Below, piece by piece: positions 21,095 through 33,102 of a stretch of 64,000 nt of DNA; position 1 is the first letter of the stretch; each line of letters opens with the position of its first letter. This stretch comes from Aricia agestis (taxonomy: Eukaryota; Arthropoda; Insecta; Lepidoptera; Lycaenidae), in assembly GCF_905147365.1 (NCBI RefSeq), contig NC_056410.1, positions 1,773,501 through 1,837,500 on the forward strand, written 5' to 3'. The position numbers were made by a program, and so were the translations under genes. The notes beneath the pieces are model-generated. The model did no database searches. It saw only the letters and a list, made by a program, of their open reading frames with translations, and had not been told where the DNA came from.

Positions 21095-22059
21095 TGATTT
21101 GCCGAGAAATCCGCGTCGTCCTTTTTCACCTGGCATATGAAAGACGGGCGTGAGTGTGAAGAGAGAAGGATGATGTTTCATTTTTTTGGGTTAGTCGCCC
21201 TCTTAAGAACATAAACTACGTATTGCACTAGCAACCGGGGCATATTCAGATGCCGAAAACGATATTAGATATAACTGATACAGGTAGTACTGTACGCTTC
21301 ATGAAAGAATCATTACTGTTAGTCTTACCTATTTTATAAATCCTATAGAAAAACGTAATGTTCCCAAAACGCTACTTCTACATTATCATAAGAGCTTTTT
21401 ATTACTTACATAATATATTTACTTCTCTCAAATTTCTTACAACTTACATTTTGTATTTTGTACTCAGTTTTATGTGCTAATACCATAAACAATGATGTAA
21501 ACATAATGGAGGTAATTAATAATCTAGACTCCAGCGTCTTTTAAATCCAGTTCATATGTTTAATGACATAGTTAACAGCGTGTCTGCTGCGTCTGGTCAC
21601 GTGTATGACAACAAGCCGGACCCACTTATAAAACATCGCATTAGTGAAAAATTTACGTTCATATTTAGTAATATACGGTTTATCGTAACGTTATGCGTAA
21701 CTTGCGTAAACACACGGACGGAGAGTGTGCGCTAAAACGCCGCGTGTTGGACAAAACTCGATTTCCTTATTAACAAATTTTAATGATTTTACCTAGGAAT
21801 AATAAAAACTATATTATTCGTAGGATTTTACGTTGCTTCTATGTGTTATATTATGTTACTGTTATACAAAAATTATATTTGTGATTCCATAAACGTTGAA
21901 CAAAAGTAGAGTACACTCATTTCGGACGCTTACATTCATGAACCAGAGAACTTATCATGAATTCGTGACCTTCTCAACATTTCTCGATCTTAACACCAAT
22001 AATTTTTAGTAACAAAGGCCACACGTTCTCAAAAACGATGTCCAATAAAACAGTAGGTT
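21095..22059. other. Upstream region of the reductase gene; weak promoter candidate
   Basis: No gene seen. A TATAAAA-like box in CCACTTATAAAACATCGC lies at about 21625 and CG-containing words increase from 21700 on. Either could belong to the promoter region of the downstream gene, but nothing in the sequence proves it. Confidence 0.3.
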
Positions 22060-22295
22060 GGGGTGTGGTCGTGTCCAGTCACCCAGTGCACCTGCGATCA
22101 GCTGCGGGTCCGCTCGTTATGTAAGCGCGTGTGTTGTCGCCGGTTACAGAGCGTTACGTGAGGCGCGCTCGCCAGTAGTGAAAGCCTGCCGTTGGTGCCC
22201 GCCGGGCTGTGCACGGAAGGAAAAGAAAAAAAATGATATAATTTTTTTATTCGTCCAACAGTTTTGTGCGACAATCGCGTTTCCCAATATTTACG
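22060..22295 (+). other. Candidate non-coding first exon of the fatty acyl-CoA reductase gene
   Basis: A GC-rich island (about 22060-22220) in AT-rich surroundings, ending at a good donor, TTTACG|GTGAGT (22296). The first coding exon at 24318-24398 begins right after an acceptor (TTGTTTCAG), so an upstream untranslated exon must exist; this is the best-looking candidate. The ORF across it has no recognisable protein. Purely inferred. Confidence 0.3.
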
Positions 22296-22573
22296 GTGAG
22301 TTTTTTGTAATTTTTTGGTGTTAAAGATTATGAGGAAAAATAATTGGTTTGTTATTTTTATTAAGAAAATTGTCGTAAATAACTCATCTCAGACTCAAAA
22401 ATTATTATTTTGTGTGATAAGACTAGACTCAATAAAACATCTAGACCTAAATCGTTTATTAGTGTAAAAAAAAATTAAAAATTTCCTGGTGGTATGGTTT
22501 CAACTTATTCCCGAAAAATATTTTCTAGACTTATCGATGATTGTCTTATTGTTGCTGTAATAAATCATTTTAA

Positions 22574-22800
22574 TCTAAATATATAAAACTCAAAGGTGAC
22601 TGACTGACATGGTAATCTATCAACACACAGCCCAAACCACTGGACGGATCGGGCTGAAATTTGGCATGCAGGTAGCTGTTATAACGTAGGCATCCGCTAA
22701 AAATGATTTTGATCAATTCTACCCACAACTAAAATAGGGGATGAAAGTTTGTATATGATAATACTTCTTAACGCGAGCGAAGCCGCGGGAAAAAGCTCGT
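22574..22800 (+). mobile_element. Family D (Helitron-like), near full-length copy
   Basis: Begins TCTAAATATATAAAACTC and has GGTGACTGACTGACATGGTA, ACAGCCCAAACCACTGGACG and GGCATGCAGGTAGCTG, then the terminal block GCGAGCGAAGCCGCGGGAAA and AGCTCGT. A 5' TC and CTAGT-like 3' end fit a non-autonomous Helitron; the final CTCGT deviates by one base. Confidence 0.55.
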
Positions 22801-24317
22801 TTGTTTATAAATCATCCATAAGTTAATAAAGTTAGCTACTTATATTTCCGTGCGTAAATTTTTAAATCGTGCGTGCTGAGGTAAATTCGAGTTTTCAGGA
22901 CAAAGGTACTGTAATGTGTATTTTAAAAGCCTTGAAAAAAAGACCTTTCCCCTCTCCCCCACCGCCGGCTCGTGTCCCTCCCTCGGGGACTTTTAATATA
23001 TTCATCTGGACACCTTTAGGAACAACTGTACCAACTTTCAAAACTACATGAATTATTTGGTCTGAATTCCTTAATTTTCCCAGGCTAGTAGGTTCTTGAA
23101 TACAAGACACAAAAAATTAAAAATTCTTTTAAAACATTTTTGAACTTCAAAATAAGAACAGGTTATAAATAAAAAAATTGGGTCCGTTGTCAGCAAGTTG
23201 TCAGCGTTCAGAAGATTGTTTGACAGCTGTTCCTAGAAATTAGCGGTCGCGAACGTTATTTTTTTATTTACTTTCCGTTTAAATAAATAATTGATTATTA
23301 TTTAAAGGCACTTAATATAGTTTAACTGATGGTGCTTAGATAGATGTGGGTATTGGTCAATTCTGGTAACTTTCATTTAACTTTTCTAATCGCGTATCAT
23401 GTTACTCATGAAGAGCCAGCAGAAGATGTATACTGATGAAAAGCTAATAATTTGCTAATAATATAATAATAAAAAGTCTTGAAATGCTTCTATATAATAG
23501 TACGGTCTATCACGATACTGCAGCTGCTTGTGCTATTTGATTCTGAAATGAAAATAAAAATTAGTAAACTTTAACAAATGTGATCTAATATCAGAATTCT
23601 GCTTTTAGCAACATTCATATTTACATTTTAACCGACTCCAAAAAAAGAAGAGGTTCTATGTTCGGCTGTTTGATTTTATTTTGTGTATCTCACGAACTGT
23701 ATACCGAGTTTGTTTCGCCAGCAAGAGTTAAACCGATGTTAGTTTTTTGTTGCCGGTGTGAGAAAAGCTAGTTAAGTTAAATTTTAAATTAGAAGAGTTT
23801 CTCTTTCTATTTTCTCACTGCTAAGGCAACAGTCCTACCCTCTATTGTAAGCTAGGCTTACTTATTAGAAATAAGTACCTATCACCACCATCCACCATGT
23901 GACCTTGTAACAAAAATTGATCACAATCTGTGCTTACATCAATAAAATTACATCGCGTTCAAACAACTTTCTGCAAACAACACTTATGCATAACGACTCA
24001 GCTGAATTTAGGTTAGATCGAGATTTAAGATAGTAAAATGACGAAATTGTTGTAAAATAATGGTATTTTATGTTAATTTCATCGTTACAAACCATTGCAA
24101 TACGATCGCCGACCTGGATGATATAACAGAACATAAAGAATACCACCGAGACTACGGAGTGGAACGGTTCTCGCGTGCGCAGCGCGTTACATTGATGCTA
24201 ATACAAACATTACCACCTCATCATCGCTTAATTAGACCAGCAGTAAAAGTGTTTTGTCCGAAGAAAATGGGTTATTGGTGCTCTTCTCGTGGAAAGTGAA
24301 TTTAATGCTTGTTTCAG
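22801..24317. other. Putative 5' intron/intergenic DNA of the reductase gene
   Basis: AT-rich; no coding exon seen. A degenerate family G end (ACCGACTCCAAAAAAAGAAG) is at about 23631. Confidence 0.5.
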
Positions 24318-24398
24318 TTATCAATATTGTGGAAACCCAATTTTCGCCACAATCGAACAAGGAATGCAAGAGATCATGTCGGACAAAATGGATTTAGA
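24318..24398 (+). other. First coding exon of the reductase with 5' UTR
   Basis: Acceptor TTGTTTCAG ends at 24317; 58 bp of untranslated sequence; ATG at 24376 encodes MSDKMDL and the donor GA|GTAAGT follows at 24399. Joining to the acceptor CCACAG at 24672 keeps the frame into DKSMNGNDPQ. The match of phase on both sides is the main support. Confidence 0.6.
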
Positions 24399-27300
24399 GT
24401 AAGTTATTAAAAAGCATCCGTACCCAAAGGGTAAAAACGGACCCTATTACGAGGACTTCGTTGTCTGTCCATCTGTCTGTCTTTCTAACTCCAGGCTGTA
24501 TCTCAAGTTATAGCTTCTGAAATTTTCTATAGTAAGAGAAGCATAATTGTCTATACCTGCATCCAAATTTAAGTGTTTTCGTGCAAAAAATGAAAATTTG
24601 GGTAATGATAAAGACGGGAACGATAAAAATGATGCCAATGATGCCTATGCTAACAACAATGACGGTCCACAGCAAAAGCATGAACGGCAACGACCCTCAG
24701 TTCGCGAACCTCAACTACTCCGACATGGAGGGCGAGAGCATCGCGGACCATTACCGCGGCGCCGTGGTGCTGGTGACCGGCGGCACCGGCTTCGTGGGCA
24801 AGGCGCTGCTGGAGAAGCTGCTGCGGAGCTGCCCCGGCATCGACACCATATACGTCCTCATGCGGCCCAAGCGCGGCCTCTCGGTAGAACAGAGGTATAA
24901 AGAGCTGCTGAAGAACCAGGTACGTACGAGATTGTCGCATCTGTGTTTTAATTTTAAGGCTTGAATATGTATGTAAGGATTATCGCGGTAACTGTACAAT
25001 TTTTAGGTACGTCGTTTAAGTCGTTATATAATATAACGTAACGTAACGGTATCATGGTATGTCGTTTCTATACTCGAAGAATCTCTACAACAAATTTCGT
25101 CAAAATCGGTTCAGTAATTTAACCGTGTAGAGATAGTATATAGACGTTTATCACATTGGTGTGGATTCCTATTCCTAGCAATTTGCTCTCCAACTATTGT
25201 AACAAAATTTTTGTATTATTTTTTATATCACTACACTTTTCATCCTTCGCTACTTAGCATGATTACCTAGTTGAAGCAAATTTAAAACTACGCAAAGTTT
25301 TAACTAAGTACTACAATACTCATAATACAAATATTTATTAACACAACGTTGCAACTTGCATACCAGAGTAATTTGTAGTGTAAAATCGTTAAATATTATG
25401 TTGTCCTATAATTCTATAGATATCATATACAAAGTATCTATTAGTCTGTAATAAAGTCATAACAATTTTAAATGAAAAATGTGAAAATGCTTCGCCTGGT
25501 TTTATCTGAACCGGTCTGAGTAAGGTTAGGAAACTGGCCGAGAAAGCGCCACCAGGCAGATTTTGTCGTCACGTTTCTGCCAATATTAGTCTTACGCAAT
25601 ATTTTGCTACGACTATTTCGTAGTAGCTCAGCCTGAATTCTAAACTATGACTTGTATTCTTTGTCTTGTATAAACAATAATAATGGAAGGCTATTATATC
25701 CACACCTCTCAATCCTAAAAATAATTTAACGAGAAAAAGCATCTTAATAAATCTCGACTTTACTTAATTAACATTATTTAATTAATGATTATTATTTTAA
25801 TGACGAACAACACTTCTTATTACGTGGTTGTAAACAACACAAGCCAATCTTTTCACGTACTTCTCCAGTCTCAAGTTTGGTTTGCTAAATTTTGGCATTT
25901 CTAGTATTAGGATTACTCTACCTATGACACTAGCATCTTAAAGTTTAGATAACTTTAATGGGTCCATCCATCCAAAACCACGCATCTCAACCACCCTTTT
26001 TTTCTGTGAAGACGGCAGACAACGTATAAGAAACTTTTGCCGTCTAGCTCTACATTAGTCAGCGTCTTCACCAACCAATATCTTTCAGGTATTCGACCGC
26101 ATACGCTCGCGTTGGCCGGAACGGCTGAACAAGCTGTACCCGATCACGGGCGACGTGTCGGCCCCCAACCTCGGCGTCAGCGAGCAACAGCAGAAGTTGC
26201 TAAGGCGGGTGCACACGGTGTTCCACTCCGCCGCAACGGTGAAGTTCACTGAGCCGCTGCATGCGGCAGCACAACTCAACGTCCAGGGCACGGCGTTTAT
26301 GCTCGAGCTCGCTGGGACCATGCCGCTGCTGAAGGTAAAGTTTGAGCGTCACTTAATTAATAATGTTGTCTTAAAATAGAATGTGAATTTTGTAGGCTAA
26401 ATTAGAGTCTTCTTAAAGCAAATGTTGATAGACTTTTGCGCATCATTGCGATAATATAATATATTCAGTGAAATTACAAATATTTTTGAACTATGTGAGT
26501 AAATAATTTACCTTATTACACATGTTATTATAATATAAAGTTTTTCTTTTATACTTAGGCGCTGGTGCATGTGTCGACGGCGTACAGCAACGCGCCGCGC
26601 GGCAGCATCGACGAGCGTGTGTACCCGCCGGCCTACGACCCCGACAGCATCGTGCGCTGCACCAAGATGCTGCCCGCCGAGACGGTCGAGATGATCGCCG
26701 CCACGCTGCTGGTGAGTCATGTCATTACCGCCGCCGACATCCACGACGACGTTTTGACGACCACTTTGTATAGTATAAAAGAATTAAATTATATATTTCC
26801 GTTGTCTGGTACCCGTGACACAAGTCCTTCAGGTACTTAGCACGGGACCAGACTGACGTGGTGTGAAGCGGTGTCATCGTGGTTCATCGACATCGTGACT
26901 AAAATATGTATCCTCAATATCGTTGCTGTAAGCCGTAAGGTATTGTTTATATTGGGCAGATAAATCATTAATACCATAATCTTGTACGTCATCAACTCAT
27001 CACTATCGCCACGGCCCATGAACCACATTAAAGCTTAAGAGATTTTATCAAGTTCAGTTTGTGACTCTAACCTTGATATTGCAGGGAGACCACCCCAACC
27101 CGTACACGCTGACGAAGTCGCTGGCTGAGTCCATCGTGTACAGCCACACCGAGCTGCCAGTCTGCATCATCAGACCCTCCATTGGTAAGTTAGATTGATT
27201 GCTTATATAGGTATTAGTTACTAAGTCTTAAGTTTATTCCACTGACCTAAGAATACAATGCTCTAGGTGCATAATGTGACTCAATGGCTTATTGACACTA

Positions 27301-30300
27301 GGAGGAGTCACCAACGCCAAATTTCAGAAGTAGTCACTTCTGCGCTTATAAGGTCCCTTTTCATAACATGAATAAAATTGGATATTACGTCCATGACGCT
27401 CCCAGAAGGTTTAATGATATTATCTTTGACGTCATAATATTATAGGCTACTTAGTGCCTAGCCATCGGAATATCTATTTTTAGAGATCCTTTGTCTTTAA
27501 CCTCAGTGAGTCCTTGTGCGATCATTAAAAAGTCAACGTTATCGATTGCACAAGTGGTGTCGGTCGCACGACCACCCTCATCTATAATTCCGCGGCAATC
27601 AATAGCACCGTCATAACAGCCTAATTGATATCACTTGTCAGCTTTCTTTGGCTGATTAGTGATTATAGCATCGTGCTGACCGTTGGCACCGAAATGTATG
27701 ATATAATATCAGCCCTAGTAGACAAGTGGCAAGCGATTATCGTAAACGCTAACAAAATGTATGCGATTTGACTTCGCTTCGCTAGCGAATACTAATGTCA
27801 AATCCCATACATTATGTGGCGTTGGCGTTTACGATAATCACTTGCCGCTTGTCTAGGCCCCTTAGTGCAGACTGCTATGCGTTATTCAAAAACGCTTCCT
27901 CAAATTTCATACATGGTCATCAGCACCGACGGCTAATTGATATCCCTTGTCAGCGGGATACGGGATTACGGAACCCTAAAATCAGCCTAAGAGAGGCTGA
28001 TTTTAGGATTCCGTACCATAAGGAAAAAAACGGGACCCTATTACTAAGACTTCGATGTCAGTCCGTCTGTCCATCTGTCTATCTCCAGGCTGTATCTCAA
28101 CTTGAGATTCTCAAGAAAAGCTATAGCTAGAGTTCTGAAATTTTCACAGATAGTGTATATCTGTTGCCACTATAACATAATTAGGGGGGGGCTCCCATAC
28201 AAATAACACAATATTTAGCCTATTTTTGCTCTACAGTGGTACGAAACTCTACGTGCACGAGTTCAACTTGCACTTAGCATTATGCTAAGTACTCACATAC
28301 GGTTTTGCTCGATAGTTTTACTCCGAATCAAAGGAAATGACTATTTGACATATTTAATTCCACTATCAGTTTTGTGGTCCACACGGTGGTTATTGCTCGA
28401 TTTGGAGTAAAACTATCGAGCAAACCCGTATGTGAGTACCTACTTAGCATTACGCTAACCGTCGGCCCTGATGTATAAAATATCAGCGCGCTTATTAGAA
28501 TTCTTACATCTTGGACTATCAGCGCAGACACTGCGTAAATTCGGCGTAAGATTAAGCGTCCGTATACGAAATTTTGCCGATTTCGCTGATTTAACAGACG
28601 TGATTTAACAGTTAAAATACAGTATTTCCATAAGTTTTAATGCCCAACATGTAAGATCATTTCAATTATAATCTAATGTTGGAGCTAGATTTTTGTTTAA
28701 GTATTTTTAAATAATCCAACTCAAACCCGCGACAGTTTTGTGATTTTTGCTGTAAAAGGTTTAGAATATTACCTGTTTATGGATTGTATTGACGTCTTAA
28801 CGGTATGAAAAAAATACAATGTACTGTTGAGAAAGTCGTCTATACGTGGGAGAGCCATGCTTCGGCACGAATGGGCCGGCTCGACCGGAGAAATACCACG
28901 TTCTCACAGAAAACCGGCGTGAAACAGCGCTTGTGCTGTGTTTCGCCGAGTGAGTGAGTTTACCGGAGGCCCAATCCCCTACCCTATTCCCTTTCCTACC
29001 CTCCCCTATTCCCTTCCGTTCCCATCCCTACACTCCCCTATTACCCTATTCCCTCTAAAAGGCCGGCAACGCACCTGCAGCTCTTCTGGTGCTGCGAGTG
29101 TCCATGGGCAACGGAAGTTGCTTTCCATCAGGTGACCCGTTTGCTCGTTTGCCCCTTATTTCATAAAAAAAAAACAATGTTGGAATTACTTTTTACCACT
29201 TTAATATGAAATAGTTGAGTAAAAAAATATGTAACTCAGCAAAATTTTAGAGAAAATGGGCAAAGAATTGCTGTTAATTTCGGCAACTTGGAGCTGTAAT
29301 TCATAAAAAGAAAACGACAGAAATAATCTATCGATAAAATTCTATCCAATTCGAGAAAAAAGAAAAAAAAACAAATTGTGCCAAAAACACGATTCATAAC
29401 AACCTTAATCTCACATTATATTACTCGCCGTAAGGCAGCCCTGATCACGTCTGTTAAATCAGCGAATACGGCAAAATTTCGTATACGGACTCTTAACATC
29501 AAACTTACCGGTTTCTCATGAACAATCGAAGACATCTTTCTTGCCTTTGGGAGTGATGTCCAGTATTAGAAGTACCCAGGATACGACGGACCCCACTATC
29601 AATCTTGTTTCTTATTTATAAAACAAGAATTCAAAAAATGTTTCAACCGACTTTATGGTTATTGTTAATTAGAGTTTTCTCAATAAAATTGTAATTTGAA
29701 TAATTTATTAATAAATAAATGACGCGGATGAATTTGATTTATTTTAAGTACCTCCTCGCTCAGGTACTAGATAGAGGATGATTATATTTTATTTATACTC
29801 ATGTTTTGTTTATTTATTTGTTTTTTTTTTGTTCAGTGACCGCTGCTCACCAGGAGCCGTATCCTGGTTGGATAGACAACATATACGGCGTCACAGGTAT
29901 ATTCAGAGTTCAGCATATTATGCCCGCTGCCCCCCTACAAAATACATTTACTCATAGCCGACCAATAATTTTGTTTAGTTATGTCTTATAATTTAAGCGA
30001 GATTGGCTTGAAATAATCTGTTATCTGACCAAATAATATGAGTCCAATTTGTGCTAATCTAAATTGTTTTTTTGCACACAGATATTATACTTAACATCTG
30101 TAACTGGCATGACTATTACTTATTAGAAATTATTATCGTGAAAAAAAAGTCCTCCTTTATCCTGTTATCTCTTCTTACCGTTTTTTTATAATAATTGAAC
30201 GTGAAACTCTTAGGAATCGGGAAAAATTCCCTCATATCATAATATTATTTCTTCTTGAAATTTTGGAAGGGAAGGACTAAAGCGTCTATAGTTCTATAGT

Positions 30301-33075
30301 CTATAGTCGATACTCTCTAACTCAGTGCCGGTTTTAACACTACCAGCCCCCTGGCCCCTGGGCGAAATTACTTCGGTACCCAGGGTGCTGCTAGTGCTTT
30401 TTTGTTTGCCTTCGGCGCCCCCTTTTCGGGCATCCTGGGCGTTCGCCTATCGTCGCTCCCCCTAACGCCTCCCCCCACTGTTCTACCTTATAAGAAACAT
30501 ATTTCCAGGTATAATAATGGAGATATCCCGCGGCACGTACCGATCAGGGTACTGCCGGGAGCGCTACGTGGTGGACCTGGTGCCGGTGGACCTGGTCGTC
30601 AACAGCTGCATCCTCGCCGCCTGGAGGCAGGCTTGCAAGAAGTAAGACCTGGTTCTGCATGTTTTTCAGTCTTATGTACCTATACTGTAGGTTTAAGGGC
30701 ATGTTTCACCTCTTCCTGATAAGTGCTGGATATGGCTATTGGCTAACCATAACTTTTTTGACGGATAGTCCATTCTTCATATCTGTCAGATAAGTTATGA
30801 ATGATAGCCTATCCGCATCCTATCAGGGAGTGGTGAAATAGTCCCTTAGAATCCTAAAAAGATACTTCAGGCGTGAATCTTGGAACGAATGTTCCCAATT
30901 TGTGAAGTGTCATTTAAAATTCATTTTTTCACATCGTATCTCGTGAATAACTTGCTTAGTTTACTTAAATTCAATATAGACGCTGAAAAATCTAAAAGCT
31001 AAGAAATTATTCTTAGGGCCTGTTTCACCATTTCCTGATAAGTGTCGGACAGACTTTCCACAACTTATCTGACAGATAAAGTATGAAGTATCTGCCAGAT
31101 AAGTTGTGGATAGCCTATTCGGAACTTATCTATTGTTAGTTGTATAAGGTCACTGGTGGTTCTTCTGGTAGTTGACAATGTGACGTTGTTTCAGGCCGGG
31201 GCGGTGTCCTGTGTACAACGTGACGTCGGGGTCCATCAACCCCATACCCTGGGGACACTTCACCTCGCTCTGCGTCAAGTGGGCCCGCGAGAACCCCACC
31301 AAGTTAGTAATGAATTACTGATGGATGATAAACAGAATATAATAATTAATAATATACTACGGATCAGAAATGTGATTAACTTTAACAACCTAGTAGCTAA
31401 TATTAAGGTCTTACTACATGTAACCTACAGCCAGTCCACACGGCTCGTTGCGTCGACGTAGCGGTTACGTTTGACGCATAGCCGGCCATACGGGTGCTGC
31501 GTCATCGCAGCGTTATTACGAAGCAGTCTTAACGTCAACACTCAACACCCCCTCCAGCTTTGTCTCGGAGGCTGCTGTCCATCATGTGTGCGTTGCGACG
31601 ACGCAGCGCGCCGTGTGAACACCTTGGTTATTTGTATGTAAAACAACGCAACGGCAGCGCTGCGTCGACGCAACGCTGACGCAACAAACCGTGTGGACTG
31701 GCTCTTAGTTGTACATACGTATTGGTCGGGTTATATCAGGCCCAGCGGAAAGGTCATGGCTAAGACTGGGTTGCACCAACTAACTTTGACTTTAACCTTA
31801 ACTATAACCGGAAAAATTGACAGATGTCGTATGAGAATATGGGGTGTTTGGACGCCATATTTAACTTTAACCATAACCTCGCCTCTGGTGCAACCCAACC
31901 TAACATTGACTGTTAATTGTCAATACCCGATCAAATAACATTGTGTAGGTACGTGATGTGGTACCCGAACTTCGGTTTCACGGAGTCTCGCCTGGTGAAC
32001 ACGTTCTGGGAGATGACCTGCCACTTCCTGCCCGCCTTCCTCTACGACCTGCTGCTGCGCACGCAGGGGAGGAAAGCCATGTGAGTAGCCTTCTATTCGT
32101 ATACAATATACCTAGAGACTCAAATCACTTCCTCGAACCACGGTTAGTGGTGCATTTTTATTAAGCGATGACTACCTATGTTGCCCGTCAGCGTGCAACC
32201 ATAAACAAACAGCCATAAACTTGAAACAGAACAGAATCGCTTTAAAATTGAACGTCATCAAACTCCTGCTATGATTAACATTCTAGACTTACTACTTACT
32301 TTAAATGAATACTTTACTTTATGCCTCTCTGATATGCATTATAGTGCAACAAAATATTCATACAAATGCTAAAGACCTATTCTGATTTTGCCATCCTCCT
32401 ATAAATCTCCCCCCCACTTCCAGCATGATGAAGCTAGCGCGGCGATTCAAGATGGCGGCGGCGACGGGGGAGTACTTCGCGAACCACGAGTGGCAGTTCG
32501 GCGTGTCGGAGCTGGCGGCGCTGCGGGGGGAGGCAGAGGGCGCGCGCGACGCCGCCACCTTCCCCCACTGGCCGGACGAGTTCGACTGGGACACCTACAT
32601 CGGCGCCTACATGCTCGGCATCCGACGGTATATACTGAAGGACGGCATCGAGAGCCTGCCACAAGCTAGGACTAAGTTAAAAAGGTAAGTTTTGAATTTC
32701 GAAGTACACTGCAAACCTTCAAGAAGAGAGCGCATTCCCTCCGGCAGCAGCAGCTCTCTTAATGTTGCGAGTATCCATGGACGACGGTAGTTACTTTAAT
32801 CAGGTGACCCGTTTGCTTGTTTCCCCCTTATTTAATTTTATTGTATCCCTCAATAAAAAAGCAAGCCTTTCGCCTATATAAATAAGCAGTAAGACAGACA
32901 GCAATCAGCATACGAAATGTATTTCCATTACCAGCGCTAGTTCTTTTCTGAGGAGAATTCTTCCAAACCGCTTATTTAGCACCTTCTTTTTTCCAGGCTG
33001 TACTGGGTGCATCGCCTGTTCCAGGCCGCGACCGGCTACTACCTGTTCCGGTTCCTCGCCGGCCGCCTGCGGTAG
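24376..33075 (+). CDS. Fatty acyl-CoA reductase (alcohol-forming), complete, 11 coding exons
   Basis: Reduces long-chain acyl-CoA to fatty alcohol with NADPH, for waxes, ether lipids or, in some moth paralogs, pheromone; usually bound to ER or peroxisome membranes. Coding exons: 24376-24398, 24673-24919, 26089-26334, 26559-26711, 27085-27184, 29837-29896, 30509-30641, 31195-31302, 31949-32080, 32424-32684, 32997-33075. Sum 1542 bp, 513 residues, typical for the family; every border is GT/AG and phases agree. An extended Rossmann domain has VTGGTGFVGK (residues 42-51), VFHSAATVKF, HVSTAYSN and the catalytic YTLTK (Y230, K234); RPSI then GVTG and IMEISRGTYRSG follow. The C-terminal FAR_C domain includes YNVTSGSINPIPWGHF, a hydrophobic stretch (TCHFLPAFLYDLLL) and HWPDEFDWDTY. 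The start is the ATG at 24376 in a 23-bp coding part; an alternative in-frame ATG at 24590 exists if the first intron is retained. Which FAR subfamily it belongs to cannot be told here. Confidence 0.93.
24415..24535 (+). repeat. Family A, copy 3 (5' part), in the first coding intron of the reductase
   Basis: CCGTACCCAAAGGGTAAAAA, CTGTCTGTCCATCTGTCTGT, CTCCAGGCTGTATCTC as in copy 1; the 3' half is lost. It makes up nearly half of this 274-bp intron. Confidence 0.7.
26767..26871 (+). mobile_element. SINE 3' fragment in a reductase intron
   Basis: Matches the 3' half of the SINE at 45853-46114 (GTCTGGTACCCGTGACACAA, GTCCTTCAGGTACTTAGCAC, GACGTGGTGTGAAGCG); the tRNA-like head is absent, so it is 5' truncated. 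Confidence 0.65.
27720..27858. mobile_element. Fold-back MITE in a reductase intron
   Basis: GACAAGTGGCAAGCGATTAT and CGTAAACGC on the left pair with GCGTTTACGATAATCACTTG on the right; inner arms ATGTATGCGATTTGAC / GTCAAATCCCATACAT. 139 bp, no ORF. Confidence 0.7.
28002..28283 (+). repeat. Family A, copy 4, in a reductase intron
   Basis: GGATTCCGTACCATAAGG, AAACGGGACCCTATTACTAA, CCAGGCTGTATCTCAACTTG and the end TGGTACGAAACTCTACGTGC. Its left end forms a 40-bp hairpin with 27967-28001 (GGAACCCTAAAATCAGCCT and complement), suggesting a second inverted copy started there. Confidence 0.7.
28284..28462. mobile_element. Fold-back MITE in a reductase intron
   Basis: TTAGCATTATGCTAAGTA, ATACGGTTTTGCTCGATAGT and TTTTACTCCGAATC on the left; inverted copies (GGAGTAAAACTATCGAGCAA, CCGTATGTGAGTA, CTTAGCATTACGCTAA) on the right. 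Arms about 55-60 bp. Confidence 0.7.
28556..29492. mobile_element. TIR element flanked by TTAA, with a nested SINE-like insertion
   Basis: Terminal inverted repeats of about 50 bp: GCGTCCGTATACGAAATTTT on the left and its diverged complement ending CGTATACGGACTC on the right, both extending through CGCTGATTTAACAGACGTGA. TTAA stands on each side (28552-28555, 29493-29496), the target duplication typical of the piggyBac superfamily, although the terminal bases are not the usual CCC. No transposase. Family C copy 4 sits inside. Confidence 0.7.
28844..29174 (+). mobile_element. SINE-like family C, copy 4 (full length)
   Basis: Reads in plus orientation from ACGTGGGAGAGCCATGCTTC to GCCCCTTATTTCATAAAAAA. 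This copy best shows the family layout: GC-rich head, pyrimidine-rich middle, conserved CTGCAGCTCTTCTG block, A tail. The ORF across it is repeat-derived, not a gene. Confidence 0.8.
30323..30478. repeat. Family I, copy 2, in a reductase intron
   Basis: CAGTGCCGGTTTTAACACTA, CCTGGGCGAAATTACTTCGG, CCCAGGGTGCTGCTAGTGC as in 17783-17905. It ends about 30 bp before the exon at 30509. Confidence 0.55.
30696..30846. mobile_element. MITE family N, complete copy, in a reductase intron
   Basis: AGGGCATGTTTCACCTCTTC on the left and GGGAGTGGTGAAATAGTCCC on the right; inner arms pair ACCATAACTTTTTTGACGGA with the complement TCTGTCAGATAAGTTATG. TTA/TTA flanks are possible target duplications. Confidence 0.7.
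31015..31133. mobile_element. MITE family N, right-truncated copy, in a reductase intron
   Basis: AGGGCCTGTTTCACCATTTC, then CCACAACTTATCTGACAGAT and its inverted copy; the right terminus is missing. Confidence 0.65.
31428..31706. mobile_element. Fold-back MITE in a reductase intron
   Basis: CAGCCAGTCCACACGG with GTTGCGTCGACG on the left; CGTCGACGCAACG and CCGTGTGGACTGGCT on the right. Interior rich in CGTTGCG/CGCAACG words. 279 bp. Confidence 0.7.
31767..31897. mobile_element. Fold-back MITE with TTAACT hexamers, in a reductase intron
   Basis: GGGTTGCACCAACTAACTTT on the left and TGGTGCAACCC on the right; interior ACTTTAACCTTAACTATAAC and related words. Ends about 50 bp before the exon at 31949. 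Confidence 0.65.
32736..32834 (+). mobile_element. SINE-like family C, old 3' fragment, in the last intron of the reductase
   Basis: GCAGCAGCTCTCTT, GCGAGTATCCATGGACGACG, CAGGTGACCCGTTTGCTTGT and CCCCCTTATTT match the family 3' end with many substitutions. Confidence 0.6.
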
Positions 33076-33102
33076 ACCCACCACCTCCGTACCCCTAAGT
33101 GT

